From the NCBI GenBank assembly GCA_948146395.1, contig OX411543.1, positions 59,635,689 to 59,699,688 on the forward strand: DNA of 64,000 nt, given 5' to 3'. Shown here piece by piece: positions 1-11,844 of this stretch. Below the pieces are notes generated by a model that did not search any database, was not told the origin of the DNA, and was given only the letters and a program-made list of their open reading frames with translations. How positions within the stretch are numbered: the stretch's first letter is position 1; each line of letters starts with the position of its first letter. Both the position numbers and the translations under genes were made by a program. Source of the stretch: Fragum whitleyi (lineage: Eukaryota > Mollusca > Bivalvia > Cardiida > Cardiidae).

Positions 1-239
1 ACGAGATCGAATCTCTCAAGGATTTGTTAAAATAATTAGTAATATTTATAGCTGTAATGCTATTACATACCTGGATTTTGTCTACTTCGACCTTCGTTCA
101 TAAATATTACGCCTACACATTAATCCCCAATTTCAATTAATCCTCCTTTTTTATTTTTTCCTATCAGATCGCCTTTTTTTTCGGTTATCAAGTTTATCAT
201 TAAGTCAAAACGAGATGGTCCTTTTTCTTATAACTATAC
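1..239. other. AT-rich sequence, nothing recognised
   Basis: No open frame, repeat or RNA gene can be supported here. The stretch is AT-rich with short T runs and leads into a hairpin-element fragment. Confidence 0.5.
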
Positions 240-478
240 AAATATCAATGTGATAACATCCTATATGATATGTTTATGATATCACATGAATATTTTCAGA
301 GCAATGACATAATGCGGTTATTTTAGAGAGTTGCATTTTTGTTAGAATCATCGACGAAAATAAGGCGATTAGAGGTTACATGTATAAGAAAAATATAATA
401 CGTGTTTAATGTATTGTTTAAATAAAATATCCAACTCAGTTGTGAGAAATGATAATTGTCTCGACAGAGCCTTGTCTT
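240..478 (+). repeat. Truncated hairpin element (left half), same family as 21755-22078
   Basis: The motifs CATCCTATATGATAT, ATGATATCACAT, AATGACATAATGCGGTTATTTT, AATATAATACGT and AAATATCCAACTCAGTTGTGAGAA occur in the same order as in the copy at 21755-22078. That copy continues into an inverted second half, but this one stops just after CTCGACAGAGCC, near the palindrome centre. It is non-coding and probably a decayed MITE. Confidence 0.7.
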
Positions 479-777
479 TTTTCCTTATATCTCTCGGTGT
501 AAGGATTTCCAGAAAATGTCATTTATGCACAGCAACACGACATACGGGTGCCAACGCTCGGCTACAGGTGTTAAATAATGCAATAAATAAGTCGAAAAAG
601 GGGCATCATCCAAACCAAAAAAAAAATGATTTAAGAATATCCCCCGCGATAATCTTAGTAGCTCTTCTGATGGTGAGCACTCATGCCAAATTTCAAGTTG
701 ATGTCTTAAATAACAACAGAAATATGACCAATGTAAAAGTTAGTACACAAACACCAACGCCAACGAGGAATTATGGA

Positions 778-935
778 CGTTGCGTACCATAACCATCTCG
801 TACCAGACGTTTCGTACCATTAGCGAAGACGTTTCGCACCACAGGCGAAGACGTTTCGTACCATAAGTGAAGACGTTTTGTACCATAGGAAAAGTCGTTT
901 CGTACCATAAAATTACCATTTTGTACCATAGGATA
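778..935 (+). repeat. Left minisatellite array of the foldback-like element
   Basis: CGTACCAT-type cores recur near positions 784, 802, 817, 836, 858, 879, 901 and 923, which gives a period of 15-22 bp. A stray unit lies near 1041. Units are most regular between about 815 and 925, with spacer GCGAAGACGTTT. Confidence 0.8.
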
Positions 936-1925
936 TTGACTGGTTCTACTGACGACTCATATATATGATGCTTTTTAATAAGACGACAGCGGTACCAGTC
1001 TACATAGGATAATCAATTTTGTATAATTTTGATCCAGAGTTCGTACCATATGTGTGTTTTTTGGATGACAGAAAGAAGTCAACACTTAATTGATTATATT
1101 CCGATGACATTTAATCATTTTATAAAAACATTCATTATACATACTTTAAAAAAATAGAATATACAAAACAAATAAATATACACAAAAATTGGATGAATGA
1201 TTTTTTTCTAATCATTTCTTTTTATTTACTTTTTATTGTTGATGCTTTGTTGATAGATTTCAAAAGGCGCCTGAATTTTGTTAACATGTTAGCATCTGTG
1301 CCTGAAAAATCATAAGTTATGAAACAAGAAACAAAACAAAACGTAGTAACTAGAACTAAGTCATACTGGCTATATCAGTTTATTCAATTGTCTAAGTTGC
1401 AATAGTTTCTTAAAAATCTAAAGTCATATACTCTTAAGTATCATTACTCTTTAGTACTAATTAAGTTCACATTCATTTCTTGAAACATGTTTTCATTACT
1501 TGAAAACATGCTGTAATTGCTTTAGAATAATGCATGCAAAATTCGTGATTCTTATGCAGTCTCAAAAAAAAAACAAAAAAAACGTATCACCAATTTTTAA
1601 TACTCTCAAAAGCACGTCGTTATTTATTCAATTAACAAACACGGCTTATTGCTAATCAGTTGACAATAAATAATTGAAGGCAAACACCAAACAGTTCATT
1701 GTCAATTTGTTATTACCAATCTTGTAACAAACAGGAGTCAACAACATACTTGTCAGCCAATCAACCTTTTCATAATTTGGCATACTCCTTTAATTATTAC
1801 AAGGTTGTGAACTTTATAGGCTCGCAGCTCAAGCAAAGACAACATTTTCGTGCGATTTAACATGAAAAAAATTAAGTTATTTAAGAAATAACATTTTGAA
1901 AATCATTCAGTTAATATTTCCACTT

Positions 1926-2095
1926 TGGGACGAAATGGTCATCGTATGGTACGAAATGATTAATTCAATTCAATTAAATTGAAATTGAATTAATATATGG
2001 TACGAAATGTCCTCGCCAATGGTACGAAATGGTCATCGTATGGAACGAAATGGTTATATATTTTATGGTACGAAATGGTTATGGTACGAAACGTC
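1926..2095 (-). repeat. Right minisatellite array of the foldback-like element
   Basis: GGTACGAAAT-type cores recur near 1949, 1998, 2020, 2041, 2066 and 2083, on the opposite strand to the left array. A patch of AATTCAATTCAATT-like sequence interrupts the array at about 1962-1990. Confidence 0.8.
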
Positions 2096-2170
2096 TGCAT
2101 ACCCCAACGGGAACGATGCAAAGGTGATGACAATCCCTCGACACTTTGTTAAAAACAGCCGAGCTGTTCC

Positions 2171-3288
2171 TTCATTGTTCCAATATAAATTGGGTTCGGA
2201 CCGATTACGACCCATAGGATATGAAATTTAATTGAAGCCCCCCTTTATGATGCAATATGCAAATTATCGTAAATGTCAACCTTCTGATTAACAAGAAGAA
2301 GAGTTCAACGGATTTCGTCATTCGATTTGAACGCAGTCTGTCTTCTAGTCTAAGAGAAGTAGGTTTTTAACTATTTATGTCATTATTTCTTTGTAAAATT
2401 TGACGAACCTGGGAAAAGCGAATGCGTCAAGGGCCTACTAATGGATGCTGCATGCTAAATTTAAGCTGTCGGCTTTCTGTGTTCAGAAAAATATCTTTGG
2501 CTCTCCTTCGTTGTTTCCATTTAAAATTGGATTTGCCTGGGCGTAATTGAAGGCTCTATTCTGTCGATTTGTTCAAATCTTTCCAAAGCATAGAATAACT
2601 ATTTCAGGCGGCAGTGTTGTCTCAGCGTATGGTGCATTTACACGATTGATTCTCGTAGAATAACTTCGATGATCTACCTAGGATACGATTTGCAGCTGGA
2701 CTAGGAAAGTATGTTATGCCAGGGATTCGTTGTTATGTGCTCCAGGATCTGCGCTGAGACTTTTAAAAGTAGTGTGATGTGTACAAACAAAGGAACCTTC
2801 GAAGCCTTACTTATGTCAGAATGAATGGTACACTTAAATATTTCCATTCTCAATTTAAGCTTTTGTGGTGAACCATTCGGTATTAAAATGAACTTTCTTC
2901 TTGGGCATAATAATGAATCCATTCCAAATTCCGGCAAAATACTAAGTTTGCAGGATAGGTTTTGTACTGACGAGACCGCTTATTCACGTAATCTGATCGA
3001 TACAGTTGCATAAAAAGTAGCAAGTCTTATAATTCCTTCCCAATTCTTTGTCCGCGGGGATGATTGTATGGTTTCAAAAATGCAAAAGAAATGTTATAAA
3101 CCTGTGAACTGCAAATTGAATAAGTCGTACAGTGGGGGATTCCATTTAATGTGTAATATCCTTTGAGATTTCAATGACTTAGGGAATCTAGGAAATTCTT
3201 AACTTATATTTCATATAAGACCTTCGTCTTGGGACGAAGAGATAAATGTTTTAATAATGTAGCAATGCTTTTATAATGTAGCAAAGTA
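2171..3288. other. No gene or recognised repeat
   Basis: Short open frames occur on both strands (for example 62 codons at 2825-3013 and 78 codons on the minus strand at 2701-2937). They overlap each other and show no domain or splice context. Nothing else is recognised. Confidence 0.5.
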
Positions 3289-3290
3289 TA

Positions 3291-4324
3291 CTGAGCAAAA
3301 ATAAAAAGTATCCACCCAATAAAATTTCGGATTTTTTTAAAGGTGCACACAGGAATTCTACGAAACATATTGCAATTTACGCCCTGATCATTTGGAAATA
3401 GATTTGAACAGTTTTATGAGATTTGAAGAAGCCGCTACCGAATTGTAGGTGCTAACGTAGTCAGGGGGTCGTTTTCAAAAATCGCAGACTCTCAATTAAT
3501 TATTCAAATGATATTCTGACAATTTTAAGCTTGCGAAGAGCAATATTATTGAGTTAGGTATTCTTGGTTGATATGACAACTTGATTCCTTCTGCTAATTC
3601 CTACTAAAGTTACGTCAAATAAACACCTACATTCATAAAACATCTTACGCAGATTCAAAGCTCAAATTTACAAAATACTGTCTGCTCGTTCCTTGTCAAA
3701 AAAAAAAAAAAAAAAACCAATCCCAAAATTCTCTATTTCATTTTTTCTAAAAACAAAACAACATTTGCATTGCCTCGTTACGTCAACGTTTGAAATAGTG
3801 GTTAGAAAGCGTAGAGGCAATCGCGTCAACGTGAATGAGAAAATTTGGCGTGACGTCTTCCCAGTTGCCCTACTGAGTTGAAGAGGGCGAATGACAATAC
3901 TACTCTATCGCAAATGGTCAGCACACTTCTTTATGGTTCTTCTTTTTCAACTAACGTCCGTAAAATTTACTCAACATTTGACGGTTTTTGATTACGCCTG
4001 TGGTCAAGTTTTCCTCGGTCTCGTTACAAAACTGTGTTGTACGTAACACAACTATTGTTTGATTTTCTTAACCACAGAGTTTTAGAGGTTAAATTCATTT
4101 GAGAAAAACTCACGATCGAACACATGACGCACGTCAACGTAGAAAACAAACTTTTCGACATTTATTGAAAAACACCGAAAATGACATGTTGCTTGAATGA
4201 AAAATCATGTTTGCATGAGAAAACAAAGCGCTGCAAACACAATGGTACCGGAATTGATTATTTAATCTTAAAAATATGAAAGTTATTGACAAAAGAAAAG
4301 TGGATACTTTCTTGTTTTGCTGAG
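3291..4324. mobile_element. TA-flanked inverted-repeat element of about 1.03 kb
   Basis: The left end reads TA then CTGAGCAAAAATAAAAAGTATCCAC. The right end inverts to CTCAGCAAAACAAGAAAGTATCCAC, also followed by TA. This gives a terminal inverted repeat of about 25 bp with a few mismatches and a TA target duplication, as in Tc1/mariner-like transposons. No transposase frame is readable inside, so it is a non-autonomous or decayed copy. No second copy was noticed in the window. Confidence 0.7.
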
Positions 4325-4905
4325 TATATATTAATCATTTTAAAGTTGTAGAAAGATAGAGCAATTTTCTGTACTTAAGAGTTACAAGTAGATCGATTGA
4401 TATTTTAGTGAACACCAAACGCTATATATTCACGAATGGCGGTCTTACACCAAAACTGCTTATTTCATATTGACAATGATATATATTAAATTTTAGGAGT
4501 AGTTCTTCATTAGCGTTTCATGATCTTTCAATGTCATGACGTCCTTTTCAATGGGCCACGCAAAGATAACATAAAATATGGCATTCAAAATGCATGATAG
4601 CCGGTCATAAGTTGTTAATAATGCCACTGGTTTTGCGGTGAGATTACCAATTGATTATGTACTCTTATTTCTAGATAATCTACCGAAAAGCATAAAAGAA
4701 TGGTGTTATAACGAGGAAGAATCTCAAAACCTATTTTCGATAAAATGGAAAACGAACACATCTCTGTTTACGTCTTAGCGAAAGCGACGTCAAAATCCAC
4801 GATTTGTTGTTCAGCTGGAGAAGGACTAAAGCACTTGCCTGAAATGTAAACACATGTTTTGAAACTGAAAAAAATAGCATTACATTCTTAATTTGTACTC
4901 TAGCA
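4325..4905. other. No gene or recognised repeat
   Basis: AT-rich sequence with no supported open frame, RNA gene or repeat. Confidence 0.5.
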
Positions 4906-4906
4906 T

Positions 4907-5263
4907 TACATTTAGTTACATCGTGAAATTGACATTAAAAAACGCTCAAACTCATTCAAAAATATAAAATCAACAACGTCATTTAAAATAAATTTAGACA
5001 GAGAAAAATCGCGATTTCACCGACATGATTCAAATTGTAAGTGTCTGATAGGTTCTTGAAGAAATAGGAAGCTATCTATAGAACTTGTATGCTTATGTTA
5101 TTAAAGGGAGGTATTCATTATCGCCAATTTTGTTCATCCTGACATTGCGATATAGAATTGCCTCCCATTAATTTCACTCAAAACTCCCTCCAAACTCTTT
5201 CAATTTCACTCCTAAATCATTCCAAAATCATTTACCTTGTCAATTTCACAATTTTGTTAACTG
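4907..5263 (+). mobile_element. P436-A copy, plus orientation, internally deleted
   Basis: Both terminal inverted repeats are present (TTAGTTACATCGTGAAATTGAC at the left, AATTTTGTTAACTG at the right). About 80 bp of the left subterminal CATTC/ACTCACTC region is missing. The interior motif ATCGCGATTTCACYGACAT and the hairpin (GGGAGGTATTCATTATCGCC to GCCTCCC) are present. The right hairpin arm is degraded. Confidence 0.85.
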
Positions 5264-5265
5264 TA

Positions 5266-6715
5266 AGTATATACAGCATTGTTAAGGTCAAATAATAAAC
5301 CAACGTGGGTCCACAAGCCAGTCATTTTATCAATGGGAATAACTCTGGAAAAAAGTATCAATTCCCCCCCCCCCCCCTCTGTTTTGACTTAATGCATTAT
5401 CATCCATCACCTGTAGTCGAGTATTTAAGTGCGCTTGCGGTGCAGTCGTTGAAATTATAGTAATATTCTGTACACAGAAAATGAATGAATTGAACGTGAA
5501 CGTTTGTTTCAGCCCCTTTTCATTATCTCCCTAAGCTAACATATATTTGTTCCAAATCAGTGATAGACCTAGATATATTTCTACATTATCGTTAAAAGAA
5601 TTCTATCGGATTCCATAGAAGGCAACCAAATTTAACATTAAAATATAATTCAATTTTAGTTGCTTCCATCCAGGTTTGTTCATTTTGATTTGCAGTCAAA
5701 AATCGTCTCTCTTAAATGACAACCATTTGAGTGTGTAGCTATTTTGTTAGCTTGAGCACAAAGGCACAAATGTGTCATAGTTACATTTCATTTTTCATAT
5801 TCAGCGACAAAAATGTCGCATATTTTTAAAAGATTACTTCTATTTATCTAAAGTCAAGACAAATACGCATACTAATTGAATAGAAACAAACATTCAAAAA
5901 ACAGAGATTGTCTTGCTCTTTTCCAGACTCAGATTCCCATCGCAAGCTCTTTTATGATTGATTTTTTTGAGATTAGTCATGTATGTGACAGAGATCACTT
6001 TCGCATATGTTTTAGATATTGCGCCCGAAGAAAACCTATGTTGGCAGGTGATGAATTGACCATATCAATGGCATACTTACAGGGGGTCCCTACTTTAAAG
6101 GGATTCAACATTCGATTTAGATACCGCATCTTCGTAGCTTACTTTCATCACTCGTCCTCGAAAACCCGAAGAGTTTCCCGGTAATAACATACAGCGTTCT
6201 TGGGTGATTAGAGTGAGTGATTAGAATGCATTATATTGAACGCTTAGAGAGCGTTTTTTTTTTTATTATTTTTCAATCGAAAGGGATGTCAGAATCACGT
6301 ATAACTGTAGCACCTACAGGTGACACTGGTTTAAACATCTTGATCAATCGGTTCTATGTGGTTATGGAGCAACGGCATTCCTCAATTACGCTATTGTCGA
6401 ACTCGAGAACTTTGCTTGATCTGATGAGCGGATGCTTTAAAGTTTTTCATTACCTCTACAATTATGTTATATCTCTGGAAAACTTAAATGTTGTTCGATG
6501 AACTCCAGTTTTGCACTAGCGGAATACACGTATATCATATTCGGACGTCTTTGCTCGTGTAAGAATGAGATCACTAATAAATTCAAATATCAAATTTGAC
6601 TTGGGTGTTTAACAGTAAAATGTGATGCGTAATTTTGATAATCAATATATTTTTTATTCTCCTCAAATGAATCGTAGGGGGCGGGGGTATTGTTTTGGCG
6701 TTGTCCGTTCTCCCG
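5266..6715. other. No supported gene; contains a C homopolymer
   Basis: A run of 14 C lies near 5366-5379. Open frames of 102 codons (5876-6184) and 94 codons (6217-6501) show no recognisable domain, initiation context or splice signal, and are treated as chance. Confidence 0.45.
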
Positions 6716-7235
6716 TCAGTCGGCCTGTTCGTCCGAGTTTCGTTTCCGCTCTTTTTCTTTTAAAACATTCTCTGGATTTCCATGAAACTTTGTGAAAAGC
6801 TTCTCTACAAAGAGTAGATGTGCATATCGTCGGGGTTATCTGGTTGACTTTCGAATTTATAGTTACAGCCTCTAATTTGTGAAGCCATATAAATACAGAG
6901 TATTAATCGTTTCCGCGCAATTTCTTGAAAACCATTGACTGGACTTCACTGAAACTTAATGGAAGGCTTTACTACAAAAAGGAGATGCGCATATCCTCAG
7001 AGGTACCCGGTTTGACTATCAAATTTAGAGTTACGGCCCCTCATTGGTGAAGCCATATACATACAGAGTAATATTCGTTTCTGTGCTGTTCCTTAGAAAC
7101 CGTGTGCTGTATTTCAATGCAATTTTGTGAATAGCTTAATTTCAAAGGGGAGATGCGAATATCGTTGGGATTGCCCGGTTCTACTTTTAGATTTAGAGTT
7201 ATTGTCCCTGATTGGTGATGCCATATCAAGGTCAG
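6716..7235. repeat. Three degenerate tandem units of about 168 bp
   Basis: The phrase CTGGATTTCCATGAAACTTT-like, then GGAGATGCGCATATC, then GAGTTACGGCCCCTCATTGGTGAAGCCATAT recurs three times. The landmarks at about 6772, 6939 and 7107 give a 167-168 bp period. The sequence resembles bivalve arrays usually preceded by a CCGTCCGT-rich stretch, and such a stretch (GTCAGTCGGCCTGTTCGTCCG) sits at 6714-6735. Non-coding. Confidence 0.8.
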
Positions 7236-7294
7236 AAAACATTGAACTGAAAGAGAAAAGTTCTAATTATCAGCATTCCCTCCTTTTGCCTTAA

Positions 7295-7404
7295 CATTTC
7301 CTGGGCTATAATGTTCACAAATTATATTTCCACTGACATCATTTCTGTCCTCTGCAACACCTTTCAATTTGGACAACCCTAAAATTGCGCCATTTGGAAA
7401 AGGG
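7295..7404. mobile_element. Short TTAA-flanked relic related to 20225-20445
   Basis: TTAACATTTCCTGGG at the left and CCATTTGGAAAAGGGTTAA at the right resemble the ends of the element at 20225-20445. The stretch CCTTTCAATTTGGACAACCC matches CCTTTGAATTTGGACAGGTC there. It looks like a shortened relative, but the ends are diverged. Confidence 0.4.
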
Positions 7405-7542
7405 TTAAAGGGATGCCAAATAGTGATAAACCCTTTGTCTCTTTTTCCAATTTAAAAATAACTGACTAATATAAGGTTTCTAAAATCATTTGAATGATAA
7501 AGGCTATGTCTATCAGACAAGTGATAGCATGTCCTTCATTAA

Positions 7543-7942
7543 GGTTCATGTAAAGTGTTTGAGGTCGGATTTGAAAACAGACCAACCGGTTTGACAAATA
7601 TGTTGACAAAATAAATGGAAATAGATTTTTTCAAAGGAGCTTTTTGAGACCGAGTTTTATATCTTAGGTTGTAGTAGTAACTGGGTAGTACTTTAGACTA
7701 TACATGTACTTTGTTAAATATGAGTCAATTTTGTCCAGCCGTCATGCAGTTGCTCGTTCTGTACGAAATGACACTTTTCCACAATGTTTTGGCTTTTCCG
7801 CTTTAGCTATGGCAATCTTATGTTGCTCAACTGCTTGTGCAAAAAATAGCTTCATTTTGATATACAATATACCTGGACATACTGCTTTTTCTTGACTAAT
7901 GAAGCGCCCTTAAAATTGGGTCTCAATCACTTTACATGAACC
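7543..7942. mobile_element. TTAA-flanked inverted-repeat element of 400 bp
   Basis: TTAA is followed by GGTTCATGTAAAGTGTTTGAG. At the other end CTCAATCACTTTACATGAACC precedes TTAA. The terminal inverted repeat is 21 bp with one mismatch, and the four-base TTAA at both sides fits a piggyBac-type target duplication. The interior contains a 63-codon frame with no recognised domain. Assignment to piggyBac rests only on the TTAA. Confidence 0.65.
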
Positions 7943-8012
7943 TTAATGTAGATAGAAGATATATTTTCGGCGGGGGATATCAATTCAACGAATTCGCTTG
8001 TCAATAGATTTT

Positions 8013-8248
8013 TTAGCTCTACTGGCCAGAGGTTAGCGAACTTTTGTCATGGCGGTGTGTCTGTCTTGCGTCCGTGCGTCAGTGCGTACGTGCGTTCGTA
8101 AACTTTTCTTTCAACATCTTCTCCTCCTAAATCGACGGGCGGATTTTAACGAAACTATGTGCAGAAATGTTCCTTGGGTGACTCTCTTTAAAAGTTGTTC
8201 AAGTAATTGGGATTGTCTCCCAAATATTGGCGTGGCTAATTTCCACTT
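8013..8248 (+). repeat. AGCTCTACTGGCCAGAGG / CGTGCGTCC bivalve-type repeat
   Basis: TTTAGCTCTACTGGCCAGAGG is followed by GTCATGGCG and a run of CGTGCGTC-like units, then AACTTTTCTTTCAACATCTTCTCCTCC, TTCCTTGGGTGACTCTCTTT and GGCGTGGCTAATTTCC. The same module in reverse orientation ends the array at 49478-50353. An 84-codon frame across it is a by-product of the repeat. Confidence 0.75.
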
Positions 8249-8589
8249 TTTTTATATATATATATATAATTATAGCAGTCGGTGCATCCAACATGGTAAA
8301 TAATATAAGGAATGGACAAACGTTTGCCGAATTTTTAGAAAGTTCACAATACAATAGAAATGTATATATGCAATATCCATAAAAAAAGGTCAAAACTGTA
8401 AACAAGTCAAAACACAAGTATTTAGAACTTGCTTGATACTCTAGAGTTTGCATGATGTTTTAAAAATGTTCCGCTCATCTGCCTAGCCACCGGAGTTCCC
8501 CATTTGTCGTTATTACGGATATATATTTCCTGTGTGAGGGTTGGTTTTGGACAAAATCGTTTAAAGGCTGCACCGAGTGCTGCACTAAA

Positions 8590-8790
8590 ACTTTCCCAAA
8601 AAAAAGATCACTCAATTCGATCACTCCTAACTAATTAGCAAACATTTCGAAATTGTTCAATAGGATGAATATTTAATATAAATCGATCAAATTATTCTAC
8701 TATTTATTGGCTAGTATAGACATTTTAAGTACCTGGTTGGTCCACGAAGACACACAAGCAGAAAAGTACATATGTAATTAACTACAAAAG
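8590..8790 (+). mobile_element. Degenerate P436-B fragment
   Basis: ATTTCGAAAT, AAATCGATCAAATTATT, TATTGGCTAGTATAGACATTTTAAG and GGTCCACGAAGACACACAAGCAGAAAA align in order with the left interior of the B copy at 63534-63959. Neither end nor the hairpin is preserved. Confidence 0.5.
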
Positions 8791-9830
8791 TTACGTCCAG
8801 AAATATATGTTTTATTAAAACCTTAACTGTTTAAGACTTACTTGTTTTTGTTTTTTTTAAATTTAATTCCTGTCAACACTGACTACCTATTTACAGACTT
8901 TTTTTTGACTATTGGATTCCATATTCATTTCCGTACAAACGCCTTCTTAGTAAACGTGTGTCCATGCCTTGCTAGTCTGTTGCACAATGGTTTAATGAAA
9001 ATCTTTACTGTGCATTTAGACATTCAAAATCTTAAGATTTTCGTCAAAAAGTACATAAGAACGTTATCACAAACTCCAAACTGTTCCATAAACATGAAGG
9101 GTAGTTTTAAAAACGTTTAAACTGCTTTAACAATTTTCCAACTGAATTTCAAAGACTTGTGCAGCTAACCACGTGTGTTACTGCACAGAAAAGTTAGCAA
9201 GTCAAATTGTTGCTTGACTATAGCGGACGATATTTTAATCATTAACACACTAACAATTAACAAATTTGGTTGACATGATGGTTCCTGTAAAACGCCCAGT
9301 TTAGCCTTTTATTAGCCAATTTTCACAAGGTAAATGGCGATTTGAAAGCCTACTTAATAAGTGTCGAATCTACTTTAACTCGTCAAGTGTCCTTAAGAAT
9401 TAATTTCTAGATTTTATCCATTAAAGGCAATTTTTCACTCTGATCACAGGATGAACGCTTACCCCACCTACACTCCAACCATGTAATGCGAGTGAGCTAC
9501 GAAAAATCTCTCAGACATAATGCAAACTTTTTGACACCGATTGTGTAGGCATTATAGTGTAGGCATTATAGTAGAGTTCTCTTGGGAAATAGGTACTCTC
9601 ATTTACGACGGAAATACCATTTGTACGCATGTGAACTTTTTTTCTGATAGTGGTGTCAAGCAAGGCTCATCTGTCTAGCAACGGTCTCGGGTAGCACCAT
9701 TACTTTCTCTCGTACATAGGTAATTTGATTGGTCTACCAAAACTTGTAAAGATTATTAAAATTCGTAAGAGGGCTTACATTTATTTCAATTTATATTTTG
9801 TGGACGATTCTTTTGGAGTTAAGAATATTT
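8791..9830. other. No supported gene; one tiny direct repeat
   Basis: A 92-codon frame at 8842-9120 lacks any recognisable feature. A 17 bp direct duplication (GTGTAGGCATTATA twice) lies at 9543-9572. Confidence 0.45.
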
Positions 9831-9833
9831 CAT

Positions 9834-10002
9834 TAAAGGCGGGTAATAAGCATCGCCAATTTTGTTCATCCTGAACAAAATAAGCGATATTGGCTTACTT
9901 CCCTATAATTTCACTCAAAACTCACTTCACACACTCATTCAATTCCATTCCAATATCATTCCAAAATCTTTCACCTTGTAAATTTCACGATGTTGTTAAC
10001 TG
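9834..10002 (+). mobile_element. P436-A right half, starting at the hairpin
   Basis: The copy begins at the left hairpin arm (GGGTAATAAGCATCGCC) and runs through the right arm, the CATTC-rich right subterminal region and a good right end (AATTTCACGATGTTGTTAACTG followed by TA). Everything left of the hairpin is absent. Confidence 0.85.
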
Positions 10003-10004
10003 TA

Positions 10005-10630
10005 CGCTGTAGTTCTCTTGAGTTGCTACACTCATCTATCAAATATAACACCATAAGCTATGTATATATGTTGTATCCATTATTTGTCATAGAGTAAGTT
10101 AATATATAAAACCTGATACGCACCCTCCCTGGTGAACCGTAAAGGTCCGCCACAGTCCTCTTGTTTTCAGTTTTACTAACGGATGCTCTTTGATGCCCGT
10201 GTTCTTTTATTATTTGTATTATTATTATTTTATTATTATTATTATTTTTTTTGTTCTATGAATATTATTTCTTATTTCTAAACAAAAAAGATGGAGCTTT
10301 TCCAAAAATAGTTGTTTAAATCCTTCACCGACATATTTTATTAATGAGTCTACATTTTCAGCGTGTAGGTAAATATTAATAAAATTTGAAGTTTTATTGA
10401 GATATTGAAAACAGATGTAGATTACATCACACTAAGACTGACTAGTAGCAGGGAGTACTCTACCTACTTCATTAGGAGTGAACTACATTATTATGTAACA
10501 GCCGTCAATAAATGAAATGCTTCACACAAATACTCGATACTGTGGTACTAGAGTTGGATTACAGTAAAACTGTATATAGCGACCTCTTATAGGACCACCA
10601 GAAAGCAGTCGCTTACAGTAATGGTCGCTT
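10005..10630. other. ATT-rich tract and a CAGTCGC fragment
   Basis: An imperfect (ATT)n tract lies at about 10205-10255. At 10560-10630 the motif ATAGCGACCTCTTATAGGACCACC recalls a widespread invertebrate repeat (AGCGACC / GGTCGCT). The P436 copy at 10632 begins immediately after it. No gene is visible. Confidence 0.45.
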
Positions 10631-10631
10631 G

Positions 10632-11066
10632 CAGTTAACAACATCCAGAAATAGACAGGAATGATTTTGGAATGATTTTGGAATGAATTTGAATGAGTAA
10701 GTGGAGCGAGTTTTGAGTGAAATAAATGGGAGGTAACCTACTAGCGCAAATTTTGTTCAGGATGAACAAAATCAGCGATATTGATTACCTCCCTGTAAAA
10801 ATATATGTTTACAAGTTCTATGAATAGCTTCCTAATTATTCAAGAATCAATCAGACGCTTACAATTTGAATTTTGTCAGTGATATCGCGATATTTTTCAA
10901 GCTTTATTTATTTTGAATGACGTTGTTGATTCTTTCTTTTAGATTGAGTTTGGAGCGATTTTGAATGGCTTGAGTGAGTGTTTGGAATGAATTAATGGAG
11001 TGTTGAGTGAACGATTTAGAATGGTTTTGATTGAGATGAATGTCAATTTCACGTTGTAACTTACTG
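10632..11066 (-). mobile_element. P436-A full-length copy, minus orientation
   Basis: Reads CAGTTAACAACATC at the left and ACGTTGTAACTTACTG then TA at the right. The hairpin at about 10728-10793 pairs well (GGGAGGTAACC to GATTACCTCCC), and TGAATGACGTTGTTGATTC and GAGTGAGTGTTTGGAATGAA are intact. A 74-codon minus-strand frame inside is incidental. Confidence 0.9.
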
Positions 11067-11844
11067 TAATACAACATTTCATGATAAATAAGGCAGGCCA
11101 TTTTAAAAGCATATACAGATTGTTTCATAGTCTATCTGAATTCTGTGATGTTCGAACTCATTAGAATCGTTCCAACTACACAAGATTCAACAAAATTTTG
11201 TTTACGAATGTCCACTTTTTCAGAGATTGTGCTTAAGGTGAAGGGATTTTTTTCATGATAGTCGCTGAATAAAATTGATAGCTTAATAGAAGTGGTCGAT
11301 CTAGCAATATCGAATGCACTGCTTAAGAGTATTAAAGGAGTGGGATTTTGTCTGAATATGATCGAACTCGTCCATAAATGCTGAAATTCAAAATGGTTTT
11401 GGGTAACGGTTTCGTTATTAACACACCAAATTTACTACCCCTAAACCACTAACATAATCGACCCCGAGGAAACTCACCCCATGTCTTAGCCTAGGACACC
11501 AGTGGATAAGGCAACTGTATGCATGCATTTGATTTGCAAGTTATAAATGAAATATTAGAAAAAAAGACGTCACGCCTTAAGTAATGCAATATTCAATGTA
11601 ATACTGATATGCGAAACGCGTTACATTTTGACAAATGTTTAATTTCTTTCACCTTCATGTTTATGACTATGGAAAGATCGCACTCTTCATAGCTGTAAAT
11701 ACGTTTAGTTCGCAGTTCTTATACTTATCTCCTTCCATTGTCAGACATAGTGCTCGTATCAATGATATACGCGGTTTGGTTATTGTGAGTAGATATATTT
11801 ATTACACAGGTACATTTACAATGCTTTTTCAATCATTGTTAAAA
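11067..11844. other. No supported gene
   Basis: A 78-codon frame at 11635-11871 has no recognisable domain and runs into the next repeat. Nothing else is seen. Confidence 0.45.

Larger units (their letters stand above)
776..2095. mobile_element. Foldback-like element with inverted minisatellite ends
   Basis: The left end (about 776-935) is an array of roughly eight degenerate units of 18-22 bp with core GACGTTTCGTACCATAA. The right end (about 1926-2095) is an array of the same unit on the opposite strand, core TTATGGTACGAAACGTC. The outermost bases match when inverted (GACGTTKCGTACCATAACC). Long inverted ends built of direct repeats are the hallmark of foldback transposons. The 1 kb interior is AT-rich and has no coding frame, so the copy is non-autonomous. 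It splits another repeat whose uninterrupted form lies at 11845-12101. No clear target duplication was found. Confidence 0.6.
527..2170 (+). repeat. Dispersed repeat (CCAACG / GTCGAGCT type) split by the foldback-like insertion
   Basis: The left part (about 527-775) and right part (2096-2170) together resemble the uninterrupted copy at 11845-12101. Shared landmarks in order are GGTGCCAACGCTCGGCTACAGGTG, a CCAACGCCAACG run, AAGGTGATG, and an AAACAGYCGAGCT end. The uninterrupted copy therefore acts as a pre-insertion reference for the element at 776-2095. I recognise the sequence type as common in bivalve genomes but cannot assign a class. A 127-codon open frame across the left part is judged a chance reading. 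Confidence 0.6.

Noticed and set aside
409..792. 127-codon open frame
   Set aside because: It spans a hairpin-element relic, a dispersed repeat and the edge of the foldback array. No domain or start context supports it.
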